From Rhinopithecus roxellana (Eukaryota; Chordata; Mammalia; Primates; Cercopithecidae), in assembly GCF_007565055.1 (NCBI RefSeq), contig NC_044554.1, positions 137,453,463 through 137,517,462 of the forward strand: DNA of 64,000 nt, read 5' to 3'. A program made the position numbers and the translations under genes. The notes under the pieces were generated by a model. The model saw nothing but the letters and a program-made list of their open reading frames with translations, was not told the DNA's origin and did no database searches. The number at the start of each line of letters is the position of its first letter. The first letter of the stretch is position 1. This document shows positions 1 through 12,734 of the stretch, piece after piece.

Positions 1-469
1 TAGATAAATAAAAAGGCAGGAGTATGGCAGGCGATGCTGCAGGTGACAGCTACATATTTACACTGCCTACGGTATGTTTCTAATTGAAACTTGAATGAAA
101 AATATTCTTTATTAAAACAGATCAATGTTTTGTCCAGCAGTTCTTAGATGATCCATTTGTTACCGGTAATTTCAGAAAAACAGAGCACTGTTCAGGACCT
201 GAGGGAAAGCAGGCAGAAAAGGTTCATGGACACTGGGTAGTGAGCCAAAGCTGGAGGAAAGGTGCCCAGTACACAGTTAAGAATAAGCAAGTACTAGCCC
301 CAAGCTTTCCCCTCTGCTGCTAATGTGTGCCTTTTAGGCCTTCTAAGTTCCTCATCTGCTACCCTTAGATCTTTAGGTCTTCCTCTCCACTGCTAACCTC
401 AGACCTCAGGTATAATTTCTCATTTGCACAAAATACTGAATGCAGCATTTTTCCTTTGTAGACTGAAAC

Positions 470-472
<3 letters not shown>
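1..472. other. Intronic sequence, no feature recognised
   Basis: Within inferred intron 1 of THSD7A. I see no coding frame, repeat family or RNA gene in this stretch. Confidence 0.5.
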
Positions 473-567
<95 letters not shown>

Positions 568-583
568 TTCTTCTTCTTCTTCT
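473..583. repeat. Compound microsatellite (TC)n(TA)n(TTC)n
   Basis: A TC run (473-527) passes directly into a TA run (about 527-565) and then a TTC run (565-583). The open frame that crosses it encodes only Ser-Leu, Tyr-Ile and Phe runs and is a product of the repeat. Its length is probably variable between individuals. Confidence 0.97.
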
Positions 584-1713
584 TTATCTCTCACTTGTCT
601 TATTTAATATTTGGTGTTGACACTATGACATGGACCAAAGTGATCACTAATAACTACTTTTTTACTCTGAAGTGTTTTAACAAAACAATGTATTTCCTAA
701 GGAAGTTTTGTAGAATCTGTGTATTCCTCAGCCCTTCTCCATTGCACGTGGTAATTGGGGGCAGCCATATGGGTAGATGCCATAGGGATCACATGATACA
801 AACTAAAACCTGTGAGGGACTGGGTGTGAAAGTGATCAAGGTGGAAATTTATTTGCATCAAGATTTCAAACTGGCTGTTAGCTACTGGTTGCAATAACAC
901 CCTGAAATAAGTGTTTGAGAGAGGAAAGTATTCCCAAATATACTACTTATTTGGGATATTAAGAGGGACTATAATTATTTTTGTAGTATTAATCAAGTAA
1001 AATCCTGCTTTCTTACAGATGATATAGAAAGAATATATGAAATAAAATGAAGTAAAATCATAAAATAAATTGTTGATTTTATAAAATTTTTCATTTGAAG
1101 ATTTATATAACAGTAAACCAATTAGAATAACATTAAATAATGTAATTTTTAGTCTACCCAAGCCCCAAATTTATTTTGAATAAACCATTTTAGAAGTGAC
1201 TTGAATTATTAATAGTACCAATTAATGACTGAAAGTAATGCGGTATACTTTTTATTTTTCAGGAAAAGATTTATAACACCTAAGGCTTAGTCTCATATAT
1301 TCTGTAAAAGATCACCTGACTTAAGTTTTAAATCAGTAACATTTTGCTACAACTAAAATATATTAGTTAAATTCACCGTTTTTGCCAAAAATGTTGGCCT
1401 CCTGCAAAGCTAACTTTCTAAGACTATTTTCTCAGATATCAATAAGAACCAATAATTCTAAATTAAGTAATACCAAAATAAATGACACCCAAGAAACAAA
1501 ACACTGTCACAGCAATACTGAAACTCACTCCCATACCTGTCTTCTATGCTCCCCATTGTTTCTTTGTCCCAAGAATCCCAGAGGGCCTCTCACTGCACCA
1601 CTCATCTACACATTTTTCCATACACAACTCTGTGAAAGTCTCCTTCTCTATCCTAAGCTGTTCTGATTATGCCAGGGTGCTAACTTCTGCAGGGCAGTTT
1701 GGAAAGAGACCAA
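584..1713. other. AT-rich intronic sequence, nothing recognised
   Basis: No repeat family, RNA gene or credible coding frame was identified. Short open frames here lack codon structure or any protein resemblance. Confidence 0.5.

Positions 1714-1768
<55 letters not shown>
1714..1768. repeat. (CA)n microsatellite
   Basis: An almost pure CA run with one interruption (TA at about 1741). It lies immediately upstream of the MaLR LTR that begins near 1770. Confidence 0.97.
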
Positions 1769-1769
1769 G

Positions 1770-2121
1770 CTATGGTTTGAATGTGTCCTTTCCAAAATTC
1801 AGTTGTTGCCAATGTGACAATATTAAAATGTGGGTCCTTTAAGAGGTGATTAGGCTCATGAGGACTTCCCCCCGGTGAATGGGATTAAGGCCCTCATAAA
1901 AGAGGTCCATAGAGAGGTCTGCTCTTTCTTGTCCTTTCACCTTCTACCATGTGAGGACACAGCATTTCTCGCCTTCAGAGGGTGCAGCCCTCACCAGACA
2001 CATGAACCAACACCTTGGTCTTTGACTTCCCAGCCTCCAGAATTGTGAGAAATAAATTGTTCTTTATAAATTACCCAGTATTGGGTATTCAGTTATAGCA
2101 GCACAAAATGAATTAAGGCAC
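1770..2121 (+). mobile_element. Solo LTR of the ERVL-MaLR group (MST/MLT1-like)
   Basis: The unit opens with TATGGTTTGAATGTGTCC and closes near GAATTAAGGCA. In between it shows the usual MaLR LTR blocks: AAGAGGTGATTAGG, CATGAGGAC, AATGGGATTA, ACCATGTGAGGACACAGC, CCCTCACCAGACAC, TTCCCAGCCTCCAGAA and GAGAAATAAATTGTT. The last block includes an AATAAA poly(A) signal. No internal region follows, so it is a solo LTR. The exact subfamily needs an alignment. Confidence 0.85.
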
Positions 2122-2654
2122 AACTATACACCAAAATGAAAAAAAAAATAGGTTTTTCTATCATATTTAAAAGATATCACTTTTTTAAAATTAATAATAC
2201 TGAGATAGATGGCTTGTGATTTGTTGTGTTAGTAAAGGTTTTAAAACTGTTATGCCCAGTTTGGTCATGTAAACTAGGTTCTTTATTCTTTACTAGCATG
2301 TGTATAAACTATAATAATTTGACAATCTGTATCAGGAGTCTTGAAAATATTCCTCCTTTTAACTAAAGAACTGAATTTCTAAAATGCACCATAAGGAATA
2401 ACTCAGAGATGGGCAAAAAAGATATGCTACAAGAGTATCACGTATAGCATAATTTCATAATAAAAAAGCTAATGACCCAAATAGTCAGTATTAAAGGAAT
2501 ATTAAATACTTGAACCATACATATAATAGATATACCATTAAAATATATCAAATTTTCCGGGAATATTTTATAAAATAGGAAAATCATCATGAGAGTTATG
2601 AAGTGAAAAACATGATATAACATTATGTAAGCTAAATTAAGTTTAAGTAATTTA
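2122..2654. other. AT-rich intronic sequence, nothing recognised
   Basis: Low-complexity AT-rich stretch without a recognisable element. Confidence 0.4.
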
Positions 2655-2960
2655 TTCATTCATCAACCATGTGCTGATACCTAGTATATAATACATGGTG
2701 AGTTAACAAACATGACTAAGACAGCTTTTGCCTCAAGAAGCTCACATTTTCATGATAAGGGTAAGAGACACCTAAACAATAAAGTACCCAAAATCATTAC
2801 CAGTAACTTGTTGGAGGCAGACACTGAATACACAGGTGAAAATAAAAATAGAGTATTGTTGTTAAAGTGCTGACATAAGTCAGGGAGGAGAATCACAAAA
2901 GCTTCATAGAGCAAGTGATGTTTGAACTGAATCTTGACAGGAGAGTCATTTTTGGATTCT
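2655..2960 (-). mobile_element. L2 LINE 3' relic, antisense
   Basis: It starts with the antisense L2 3' end (ATTCATTCATCAAC followed by a TGTGCTGATACCTAG block). It continues through a block like 'aacaaacatgactaagacag...aagaagctcacattt' and ends in the block about GTGATGTTTGAACTGAATCTT. The copy is old and diverged, as expected for an L2. Confidence 0.7.
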
Positions 2961-3834
2961 GTAATCGACTATTATAGTTGTGGCTGTCTGTTGCTTATCT
3001 ATCAGTCACTTCAAAGATGATATTACATTTTACTCTTCACAAGGATTTTTCTTTTTTGTGTGTCCCATGAGTGTATAAAAAAGCATAATTCACTTATTGC
3101 AGGAAAATTTTCATAGCCTTATGGTCACAGGCTTTGGAATGTATGAAATTTTATTTCATGTGAAGAGGAGAAATAAGAATTAACTATGGTAAACATTTCA
3201 GTAAGCATTATTATATCTTTAGGTAAGCTAGAGTTAAAGCACTTCCTACACTCAAAGGAACTATTTTAAGTAGTTTTGGAACTTGCCTACTTGCTTAATT
3301 TCTAGGCCTAATGTACATACTAACAACGTATTCCTTACAAACAAATGTTCATTGGTTTTCCTGCTAAGGCCCAAAGTTGAGTCTTATATGTACCAAAGCA
3401 TAAACAATGTGATACATGGTTCAAGATAAATAGAGCTGAGAATTGTACCTAATATTTGATTTTATTCTATATTTTGGGGCTCAAGTTGAAGGTAGGGGTT
3501 CTAGAACAGTGAGTTGTATAAGAAAGTTGAACAAACTAACCATTTGGTCAAATTGCATGAAACTGAGGAACATGAAAAAGTATGGGATAGGAACAAATCA
3601 GCATTTAGAACTCAAGCAGACAATCCTATGGAGACATTACAAGCAACTGATTAAGGAAATCCAGACCAGGTAGAAACTGGCTCTTAGCATACATCTGGCA
3701 CATTTAGAAAGAACAGGAGGTAAAACTGGCAAGAATCCCTGATGTTGTTGAGAGCACCAGCAGAGAGCTGTCCTAGGGTTTTATGGGTAAAGAGTGAACT
3801 ATTCAGAGTGTGAAAGCCATTCGGATAGCTGTCT
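2961..3834. other. Intronic sequence, nothing recognised
   Basis: No repeat, RNA or coding signal that I can support. Confidence 0.4.
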
Positions 3835-4112
3835 CTGTGCCTTTGCCATGTGATGTTCCTTCATCTCTCATCTCTCAGAGTTTTGCACATCCTTTGGAGG
3901 CCAGTACAAATGTAAATATCAGTCTTTTCTTGGCCCTTCCTTGCCCATCTCCAGCTCAGATAAGCTAGTCACTCCCCTTCAGTGATAGCCCCGATTACCC
4001 TGATTACAATTGCTATGTCTACATCTCCTTGAAAGATTACGAGCTCATACATGTCTATACTTCCCCATAGCTAAAGTTCAGTAAAATGTTTGTGTAGTAA
4101 ATAAAAGAGCTT
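3835..4112 (+). mobile_element. L2 LINE 3' relic, sense
   Basis: This run preserves the order of L2 3' blocks: TGCCTTTGCCATGTGATGTTCC, a pyrimidine-rich middle, then CTCCTTGAAAGATTACGAGC and a terminal block resembling 'cagtaaaatgtttgtgtag'. It is strongly diverged. Confidence 0.55.
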
Positions 4113-6424
4113 AGAGGGCACCCCCCCGATGCTGATGTTACTGTTTTATTTGTAATAGATCAAAATTGGGAAATGGGGAGAATAACTCTGCTAGAAAGAA
4201 GAAATATCAAACAATTTGTCTTCACCTCAGATTTAACTTTCCATTCCAGCTGACTTAATATGATGCAACCAATAATAAGAGAAACACCATAAACATGTAC
4301 ATGTACGCAAAATTATTGACAATATTAGCTCGGCCCTAGGATGGTTTAATTTCAACTTTCAGAAATGTGGTTGTGAATAGAACAGTAAGAGTCTCCATAA
4401 ATTTTTGAATGTAGAAAACCATTCAGAAAAAGTTCGAAACATTTAAATATCCCTTAAAAGTACACAATTAAATTAGGAAGACTAAAAGACTACTCATACT
4501 CAAATCAGGTTTAATTCAGCCTTCTGCCAACTAAATTTTTTTCCCAGAACTTCCTCGTTGTTCTATTACAGCAATATGTTTTTATTCATAATGAAGATAC
4601 TGAACTTCAAACTTCTGAAGACATTTCTGCATCACAATAAGCTGCAGATTAAATTATGTGGCATATGATGTTAGTGTTAAGGATATTTTATTAGTTTACA
4701 ATATTTTAAAACTTGGTGATTTGTGTGTAATGTCTCTTTTGTCCATTAACCTGACTTAGATTAAGAAAACAAATTTCCTATGCACATTAACCAATAGGAT
4801 TATCAAGCACTCACACACATACACACACACATACACACAAACTTAAAACAATGACATGCACTGTACACAAGTTATGTAAAGACCTTCAAAATAGAAAGAA
4901 TATTTCAAGTTTTCCTCTGGGTTAAAATTGCTATCTTTATACTTAAGGAGTGAAATGGTTTGTGTGCTCATGATGCATTTAGGAGTAGCTAGTTTTCTTC
5001 CTCCTCAAGAGACTTTTTTACATTGGCCCAAGATTTAGGAAGAACCAAGCATATATATGAATTCAAATTAAAAATCCTATTGTACTAGTGGTAAGAGAAA
5101 CCTACTGTATAAATCCCTGAATACTGACAGTCCTAATTTTCATCTCCTTCATCACATGCCCTAAGATATATAGTATCTTCAGAAAAGTCGTTTTTAAAGT
5201 ACACGAGACAGGATGGGAATGTTTCCAAAGTCTATTTACTGTAATGCTTGCAAAGGATTTCATTTGAATACATTTATACTAGTTCTTTTACCTGCAATAA
5301 TAAATTTTAGCTCATTTCACAGCTGTATCCCATACAGCAGTCCACACTAAATATATCAGCTTGGCTGCCTGCGGACAAATATAATGATGCTTGCAGGTTT
5401 TCATTTGGATTCTTTCTGGGAAGAAAAGAAAAGGAAAACTACAGCTGGAATGCAATTCTCCGTTTAAAGGACACAGTGAAAGTCAGCATTTTCTATTGTT
5501 GATAATATGCTTATTCATGAAATTACATCAGTTTATATACTTGAAAAAGATTTCCTGAAATTAAAGGTAGACTGCAATATTGTATCAAAATACAACACAG
5601 GTGGTCAGACAAGGGAGGTGGGAGAGAAGGGAAAAGAACCACTGAGCATAATGAGAGACATTTGAAGAGACAGTGAAAGAAATCTGAGACTATAAAGGAG
5701 AAGAAAAGAAAATTGTGTGTGGTGGGGGCGGGGTGGGGGGAGAGAGGAAGAGAGAAATGGGGAGAGGGAGAGAGGGTGCCCTGTTAGGTTTTTTGGGAGA
5801 CACACAGATGAGGAAGATTTAGAATCTTCTGTTGTGTGGTGTTCAGTTTAAACTCCTGTGTTATTTATTTTCAAGAAAATTCACAGTAAAAATCTGTATA
5901 ACCCTTTACAAAATGAATTTAAAAATGTAAATATACTGAAACTGAATATTTAGTTATAGCTTGAAGCAGCACTTTATACTTCTAAATAAGATGCATTGCA
6001 TCGTGAAACAATATGGGAATATACTTACATTTAATTATAGGACAACAGATTTTATAGATAAAATATGTTATCATTTATGTTAGAAAAGTGAAGGAAACTA
6101 TGAGAGAAAATGGCAAAATCTCAAGAACATGGTAAAGTAATCAGTCAACACATTACATAGTCAAAATATTTTTCAAAACACAAGTCTATAATCATTTACT
6201 CTATCTCCCTATACTTGTGTGAAAATATTAAATCCAAATTTCTGTTGTCAGCTATTATTTATACCATATAATGCTAATTTAAATCTTAGAGACTTAATCT
6301 TCACAAAACTGGAGAGTATTTTCTCTGACCTTGGCTTTTTCAATCAAAATATTAGAAGCATACTTTAAAGGACTTTATAGAAAATTTCATTTGTATGTAT
6401 ATCATAACATCAAAAGACACCATG
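4113..6424. other. Intronic sequence with two simple repeats only
   Basis: It contains an interrupted CA repeat (4809-4842) and a purine-rich GA/GGGGA tract (about 5700-5795). Otherwise I recognise nothing. Confidence 0.5.
5700..5795. repeat. GA-rich low-complexity tract
   Basis: A run of G and A with GTGGTGGGGGCGGGG and repeated GAGAGGGAGAG. The minus-strand open frame here is an artefact of the purine bias. Confidence 0.8.
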
Positions 6425-6650
6425 ATATGTGTCCTGGCTGCTAGTTTTATACTAAGAGTATGGTTTGGGTTAAATCACTTAACTTCAGTACCTGAGTTTC
6501 TTCTTTCATTAAAGGAGAAGAATGCCCTATATTAATGAAGAAATCGTGAGAATTTAGTGAAAGAACATGTATGCATGAGTGCTTGGGGAATTACAGAGTA
6601 CCACAAGAATACAAGGAAGTATTGTTGTTCTACCCACTAAGCTATAAAAA
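6425..6650 (+). mobile_element. MIR SINE relic, sense
   Basis: It contains GGTTAAATCACTTAACTTC followed by 'agtacctgagtttcttctttcattaaa'. This matches the MIR core order (lose-weight block, then 'cctcagtttcctcatctgtaaaa'). The copy is ancient and diverged. Confidence 0.65.
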
Positions 6651-7045
6651 GGATATAGGCACCTTCAAAACAGATTAGCATTGAAAGTTTTTATTGGTAT
6701 AATTTAGATTTCTCTGCAACTTTAAAAAACATTGATAAGTCATGACAGCTCTGCCATCCCAACTACTTTATTTTTTTCTTTATTGAGGCCTTCACTATGT
6801 GATCACATTAAAAACCCAAAAGGAACTTCTTGTTGGCATCCTATTAAGTGTGTTCATGATTATTTCAGCAGATTTTCTTCCTAAATGCACTTTTATTCTT
6901 ATGAATTAGGTCCCCTAAAGCATGTTCCTATATTTTAATTACTTATCTTCTAATTACATGTTCTTAAATGACAATTACGTTATATCTGAAATTCATAAAA
7001 AAAATAATATGTATTATGCTGTGCTGGGTTTAAAAAATATGGTTC
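6651..7045. other. Intronic sequence, nothing recognised
   Basis: AT-rich, with no recognisable element. Confidence 0.4.
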
Positions 7046-7369
7046 AACTGGGCATGGTGGTTCACGCGTGTAATCCCAGCACTTTGTGAGGCCGAGGCAG
7101 GCAGATCACAAGGTCAGAAGATCGAGACCATCCTGGCCAACATGGTGAAACCCTGTCTTTACTAAAATCACAAAAAATTAGCTGGGCATGGTGGCATATG
7201 CCTGTAAACCCATCTACTTGGGAGACTGAAGCAGGGGAATCACTTGAACCTGGGAGGCGGAGGTTGCGGTGAGCCAAGAGAGTGCCACTGCACTTTAGCC
7301 TGGGTAACAGAGCAAAACTCCATCTCAAAATAATAATAATAATAATGATAATAATAATAATAATAATAA
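7046..7369 (+). mobile_element. Full-length AluS-like element with (TAA)n tail
   Basis: It has left and right monomers in order, from GGGCATGGTGGTTCACGCG to the right-arm block CACTGCACTTTAGCCTGGG. The A-tail has turned into a (TAA)n microsatellite (about 7326-7369) with one TGA interruption. The antisense open frame over it is Alu-derived. Confidence 0.95.
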
Positions 7370-7935
7370 GGCTCAAACAGTTTGGCAGTTTCTCAAACAA
7401 TTAAAAATACAGTTACCATAAGATCCAGCAATGTAACTCCTAAGTATACATTCGAGAAATGAAAATACATATCCACATAAAACTTGCACATGAATGTTCA
7501 TAGTAGCATGATTTATAATAGTCAAAAGGTAGGAACAACCCAAATGTCTATCAACTGAGGAACAAACAAAAGGCAGTGTATTTATCCAGCGGAAAACTAT
7601 TTAGCAATAAAAAGGAATGAAGTATTAATACATGTAAAACATGGATAGACTTTGTAAACATGATATGTGAAGTAAAAGGTCACAAAGGATCATGCAAGTT
7701 ATGATGCCATTCATATGAAACGTCCAGACTAGGCAAATAGAGAGAAAAGGTAGATTGGTATTTGCCCAGGACTTGGGGTGATGTCTAAGGGATGCAGGAT
7801 TTCTTCTTGGGGTAATGAAAATGTTCTTGAATTGATTGTGGTAATGGATGCACAACTAAAAGCCATTGAATTGTACACTTTAAATGGGTGATTGCATGCT
7901 ATGTGAATTCTATCCAATAAAGCTGTTAAAAGAAT
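7370..7935 (+). mobile_element. L1M-type LINE-1 3' end, 5'-truncated
   Basis: It matches the end of L1 ORF2 and the 3'UTR in order: CAGTTTGGCAGTTTCTCAAAC, 'ccataagatccagcaat', 'tgttcatagtagcatgatt', 'acccaaatgtctatcaactg', then 'ttgtacactttaaatggg' and a terminal 'caataaagctgttaaaa'. The divergence and 3'UTR type point to an old L1MA/L1MB-age copy. Confidence 0.88.
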
Positions 7936-9509
7936 GGCTCTTTGATAGCACTCCCAAGTATTCAGCAAATGACTAACAAAGGAGATTCATCTCATTTATA
8001 ATAACATGGCACAAGAGTAATTTTCACTCTAATTTCCACATTTTCATAAAATGCTCAAAATAATTTAGCTTTTAGATGATCCTACCAAGGTAGAAAATTA
8101 TTGCAAGAAGAATGATCTTGAAAGCTCTGAAAACTTTCATCATGATTTGGGAAATCATGACTTTCACAATTCTGCAGTGCTTGATCAATCAAGGTTGAAG
8201 AACCACCTTGTCTGCTTCATAATATTTATTCTCTTCTCATGGAACTTGCACAGCTGAAGCAGTTCAAAACCACTTCTCTTATAAAACAGGCTGAGAGAAC
8301 TAAAGAAATTAGATTAAATATTGCATTAAGAGACAGGGAGAGAAATGTATCTTAGCAGCAGTCAAAGCTCTCCTTATGAATTATTTGATTTCATAAATCC
8401 AAATCCATTTTGATGACTCTCCCATTAGAGGTATGCAGTCACCACAGCAGACTCTCAAAAGAAGCTGTTCGATAGAATCATTGGATCTTCTGATCTTTGC
8501 TGCATTTCTGTGATTATCTGTGCCAGTTCATGAACAGCAGATGCCTTAATCCTCATCACTCCTCTCTCCACAGGACCCATGAACTAATGAGAACAAATGA
8601 AGCACAATGCATAGAGAAATGTTGATGTTGGCTGGAAACATGGCTGCTCAGACACTTTAATTTGAATTTGTTGTTACATATACTTTCATGTAGCCATTCT
8701 CTAAAACTCAAAAAAAAAAAAAAAAAAAAAAAAGAATCTTTTAAAAATCTTTTTTACCCTCCATTTTTAAGCTTCATGTTTTTGAAGACCTGATATGATT
8801 GTCAAAGGCAAAGGTTGTCAATCAATGCCCCATAGTCCAATTTTGGCCAGCTAGACACTGCATTCAGTCAACGGTATTGTCCTTTATGCAATTTTTTTGT
8901 TTCTAGTTGAACCTGGTCTCTACCTGATTGCAAGTGATAGACCTGAAGCAGGGTAAGGGAGTGGTGTTGCTTCCCTTAACCAGGTAGTCCACAACAGAGA
9001 AGAGTTGAGTACAGCCGGCCTTTATATCATGCCTCATCTACTCTCCTCATTTGTATTCCCTTTCACAGAACTCATCAGGGATGAGTTCTATACCTGTACA
9101 TTTAAATATATGTACATATATTTAAGCTTTACTTATTTTAATATTACTTTACTCAAAACGGCAGAGGAAAAAATAAAATATTACATCATTCTTATTAATA
9201 AACCTGAAAGGATGCTACACTATTGAAATTACTGCATTTAATTAGCACTACCTAAGATAGCATTTCTCTTGGAAAGTTTGCAAGGAGAATTATAATAGTT
9301 CATTTAGATGAACAATCATATAAAACTCATATATTCACATCTGACTTAACATTTACAAATATATCCTTTCATTCCTGACAATATTTTATAAACTCAAATA
9401 GACTTGAGCTCCTAGATTCTATGAATCAGAAAACAGCAAATAAACTTCTTATTATTACGAAAAGACTCTGTCATCCATCCATTCCCTTCTTCTCCAAACT
9501 CATATCCAC
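7936..9509. other. Intronic sequence, with one A-run
   Basis: A 24-base A-run lies at 8710-8733 without an Alu body in front of it. I recognise nothing else in the stretch. Confidence 0.45.
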
Positions 9510-9960
9510 CCTTCTTCCCACCCCAAATTACTCCCTACTTTTTATGACTCCAAACTTCTTTCTAACCCCGGAAACATGCCATTTAATTTTTTTCACAACT
9601 ATTCCTTCTCTGCCTGGAATTCTGTCTCTCTATAGCCTTTCTCCATTTGTAAACTGATTATCTTTCAGACTTGTGTCTTATGAAAGTTTTCCTTCCCTGT
9701 CTCATTTTGCAAGAGTATTACTCCCTCCTCCATTTTACATCCATATATGTTTATATTTTTGTAATAAGTTCACTAGCCTCAAATAACTTATTTACACAGG
9801 ATAGAGAACTCCTTGAAGGACCTCGTGTGCTATTCATGTTTGTTCCCCTGCACCTGACACACAGATCTTGCCATAAAATACGTACTAAGTCCCTGCCAAT
9901 TAACACAAACTGGGGAATAAAAAGATCACTTAATTCAGACTGTGAATGGAATCCCCTGAA
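9510..9960 (+). mobile_element. L2 LINE relic, sense
   Basis: The block 'ctctgcctggaattctgtctctc' is followed by pyrimidine-rich sequence. Then come a 'tatttacacaggatagagaactccttgaagga' block and a 'tgttcccctgcacctgacacacag' block. This is the order of the L2 3' region. Confidence 0.65.
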
Positions 9961-10793
9961 ATAGTTGTGCAGTGCGATATATGTTTTTATATAGATACCT
10001 GTAATCCACATTATTCCATCTGGGTCTGTTACCATTCTTGTCTTAATGGTGTCATAATCAATAGAAACCATTGACAAGTAAAGTTTTAGAGAAATAGTGT
10101 TCATGGATATGCTGGCAGGTAGATGCTATTAGAAAAGTACTTCTTGGAAATTTGTGCAAGCATTGCAGTTTGAAAACATTGTACAGGCACCAGAGTGGCA
10201 AACACAGGAAGATGGTTAGACATAAAAAGGGTCTTAAAACAAAAGCTGTAAGTTAGTGGAAGGTAATGCAAGGACTTTCATAATAGCTTTTATGAGTGGG
10301 TTATCGATGAACATAAGCTTGGCACAAAACTTTGTAAAATAAAATCTTAATATAAAATTTGTATAATATTTTAGTAAAAAATGTCTATAATTGCACACAT
10401 TTTTAAAAGTCACTACTATAAATATCACATAAAAACAAATTTTAGGAGGTATAATTTTCATAATATCAGGTAAATGATGAAGTCCTGTGTGATAATTTAG
10501 CCATATATTATTGCATTATTTGCATGTGCCTGTATATGTATATATTCATGCATCTAGATATGCAGACATGTATATGTGTGTGATTATGCCTATAAAGGTG
10601 CATCAAATTATTATTGTGATTCTGACATAAATTTACAAGTGCTTCACAAATTTTAAAGAACGTACAAATAAATGGGTTGTAATGGACATGAAATAGTTGA
10701 ATAGTTGTCCCTCCTTCAAGTTGGGAGACAACATTTTTATTTCCTTCAGAATATTTTGGATCACATATTGACGTGTGAAAGTGGGATATTCAT
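9961..10793. other. Intronic sequence, nothing recognised
   Basis: AT-rich, with no element I can name. Confidence 0.4.
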
Positions 10794-10794
10794 A

Positions 10795-10842
<48 letters not shown>

Positions 10843-10843
10843 A
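10794..10843. repeat. Compound microsatellite (TC)n(AC)n
   Basis: A TC run to 10818 passes directly into an AC run to 10843. The open frames on both strands are translations of the repeat. Confidence 0.97.
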
Positions 10844-11319
10844 GACAATGCATCTTAGAAGAGGAATTTAAGAAAGGAAGTCTCATCATTAATCGTACAC
10901 TTCCACCATCCTTTCATTCACAGCATCACTGAGCAGGAAAGTCTTGCCAAGAATAATATCAGGTTTTCCAAGCAAAGGAACTTTGGGACCCACAGTCCCA
11001 CTTAGAGAGTCAAACCTCCAGCACTGCCTACATGGCTAAGATATGCACAATCACAAGTAAAATTAAAACACTGAGGCAAAATGCCTGCATTTAAAAACCA
11101 TACTTTGAACAACCTTACAGTAAGGCTGAGCTTTGTAGTTTCTCTGTTGACTCTGACCACAGGTACAGAACAGAGCAATGTCAGATGCAGAGAAGCTTGA
11201 CATTCATATGCAGATCCAAGGAGGAAAAGGAAACAAAGTAGAAAAGGAAAGGACACAGACAGATTCAGGAGACAAATTCTGTACCAGTGAGCAGTTCATA
11301 CCAGGATTATAGCCAAGTA
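10844..11319. other. Intronic sequence, nothing recognised
   Basis: No repeat family or coding signal identified. Confidence 0.4.
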
Positions 11320-11545
11320 AGGGATAACATTTACTGAGCACTGGCTTGTGCCAGGTACCATCTAAGTACACTATAGGTTTATCTCAAGCTATCTTTAAAA
11401 TGATCTGTAGAGGTAGTTACTAATATCATATCACATGGTATAGCTATGAAATAAAAGAGAGATTAGAAATCACATTCCTAATAAATAACAAAATTAGGTC
11501 AAAATTCATGTACTTCTGACTCAGAAGTCTGTTCTTAAACATCTT
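11320..11545 (-). mobile_element. MIR SINE relic, antisense
   Basis: It opens with AACATTTACTGAGCACTGGC and TTGTGCCAGGTACCATCTAAG and continues with a 'tatctcaagctatctttaaaatga' block. It ends with 'ttcatgtacttctgactcagaagtctgttc'. This is the antisense order of a MIR. Confidence 0.75.
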
Positions 11546-11554
11546 TTTATTGAC

Positions 11555-11555
11555 T

Positions 11556-11586
<31 letters not shown>

Positions 11587-11590
11587 GACA
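11555..11590. repeat. (CA)n microsatellite
   Basis: CA run ending in a short CAGA run. Confidence 0.95.
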
Positions 11591-12734
11591 AATGCACACA
11601 AACATATATTTATTTAACTAGTTATTGATTAGGTGCTTCTTTCTAAGCTGTGCATTCAATTCTTTGCAACTAATCTGTAAATCCCTGAATACAGTGGAAC
11701 TCTGTAACATTTATAGTCACATTCTGATTTTTGTAGAGAAAATAAAAATAACTTGTAAATAGTGCAAATCAAATAGTCACTATGTGTGTTCCGATACCAC
11801 TTCTTCTCTGGTACAATAGAGAACATACCTACAAACACATCCATCTACAACACTCAGAATGTCCTGTTATTGCTAGTGCTATAATGGTCCAAGGGAAAAC
11901 ATTTTATACAGACTACACAGAACAATTAGAAAGTCCTGTATTGGCCACATACCGTAAGTTAAATTATTTCAGCTACATAATCAATGTCTGTGCCCAATAC
12001 ATTTGCTTGGGAAATTTAATTTTCCATCAGGCAGTATTGTTCTAGGTTAGGCTGTTAATAGTGTACTATATTTCTATTATCACGCACACCACCTATCCAC
12101 TTCTGGGTCATTGTTTACCTATCTCCTTTCTGAGTGTGCTCAACAATTTGCGTCAATGGGAAGGTCATGGGAGTAACCTAAGTAGCAGGCTGACTTAACA
12201 ACTTGGTTTCAGGTCAACTTACTAGGGCTTCAGCACAGTGGACCTTCACTGTTTCCCGGAAGTTCAGAAAAATGTTGCATCTCCCACTTTTTCCCAGACT
12301 ATGGCTTCCTCAGTGCAAAGCAAGGAAAAGTAGATATGCAGCTACATGATTTATTAACCATACCAGAGTCTGCTAGGGATACAGGAGGTATGTATTACAC
12401 TTGAAAATCTCACCAGCTTGCAGGCTTAACGCAATCTTTATTATATTTGCTTATTTCCTTCTACTTTAAGATATAATTCATAACTCCCAAGGTATTCCTC
12501 TCAAGGGGGAGCAAAGTGTAGGACCATCTACATTTATTCCTCACTTAATTCCCATGTTTTTTTTTTTTTATTATTGAACAATTATCTTCAGTATGTGTCA
12601 TTCTATCAGAACAATAAAAAGTGGAATATGTGCAGCACAGTCTGGATTGAGACTTTGAACTCTGCCAGCTAAGAGTTAGCTACCTAGTCTTGCTACTATT
12701 ACTCCTACAATTAACAGAATGCAGATCTATCACC
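11591..12734. other. Intronic sequence, nothing recognised
   Basis: No supported gene or repeat family. A short T-run lies near 12559. Confidence 0.4.

Noticed and set aside
424..897. 157-codon frame with Ser-Leu, Tyr-Ile and Phe runs
   Set aside because: It is a translation of the TC/TA/TTC microsatellite, with no independent coding evidence.
8710..8733. A-run as the tail of a retrocopy
   Set aside because: No recognisable Alu, L1 or mRNA-like body precedes it.
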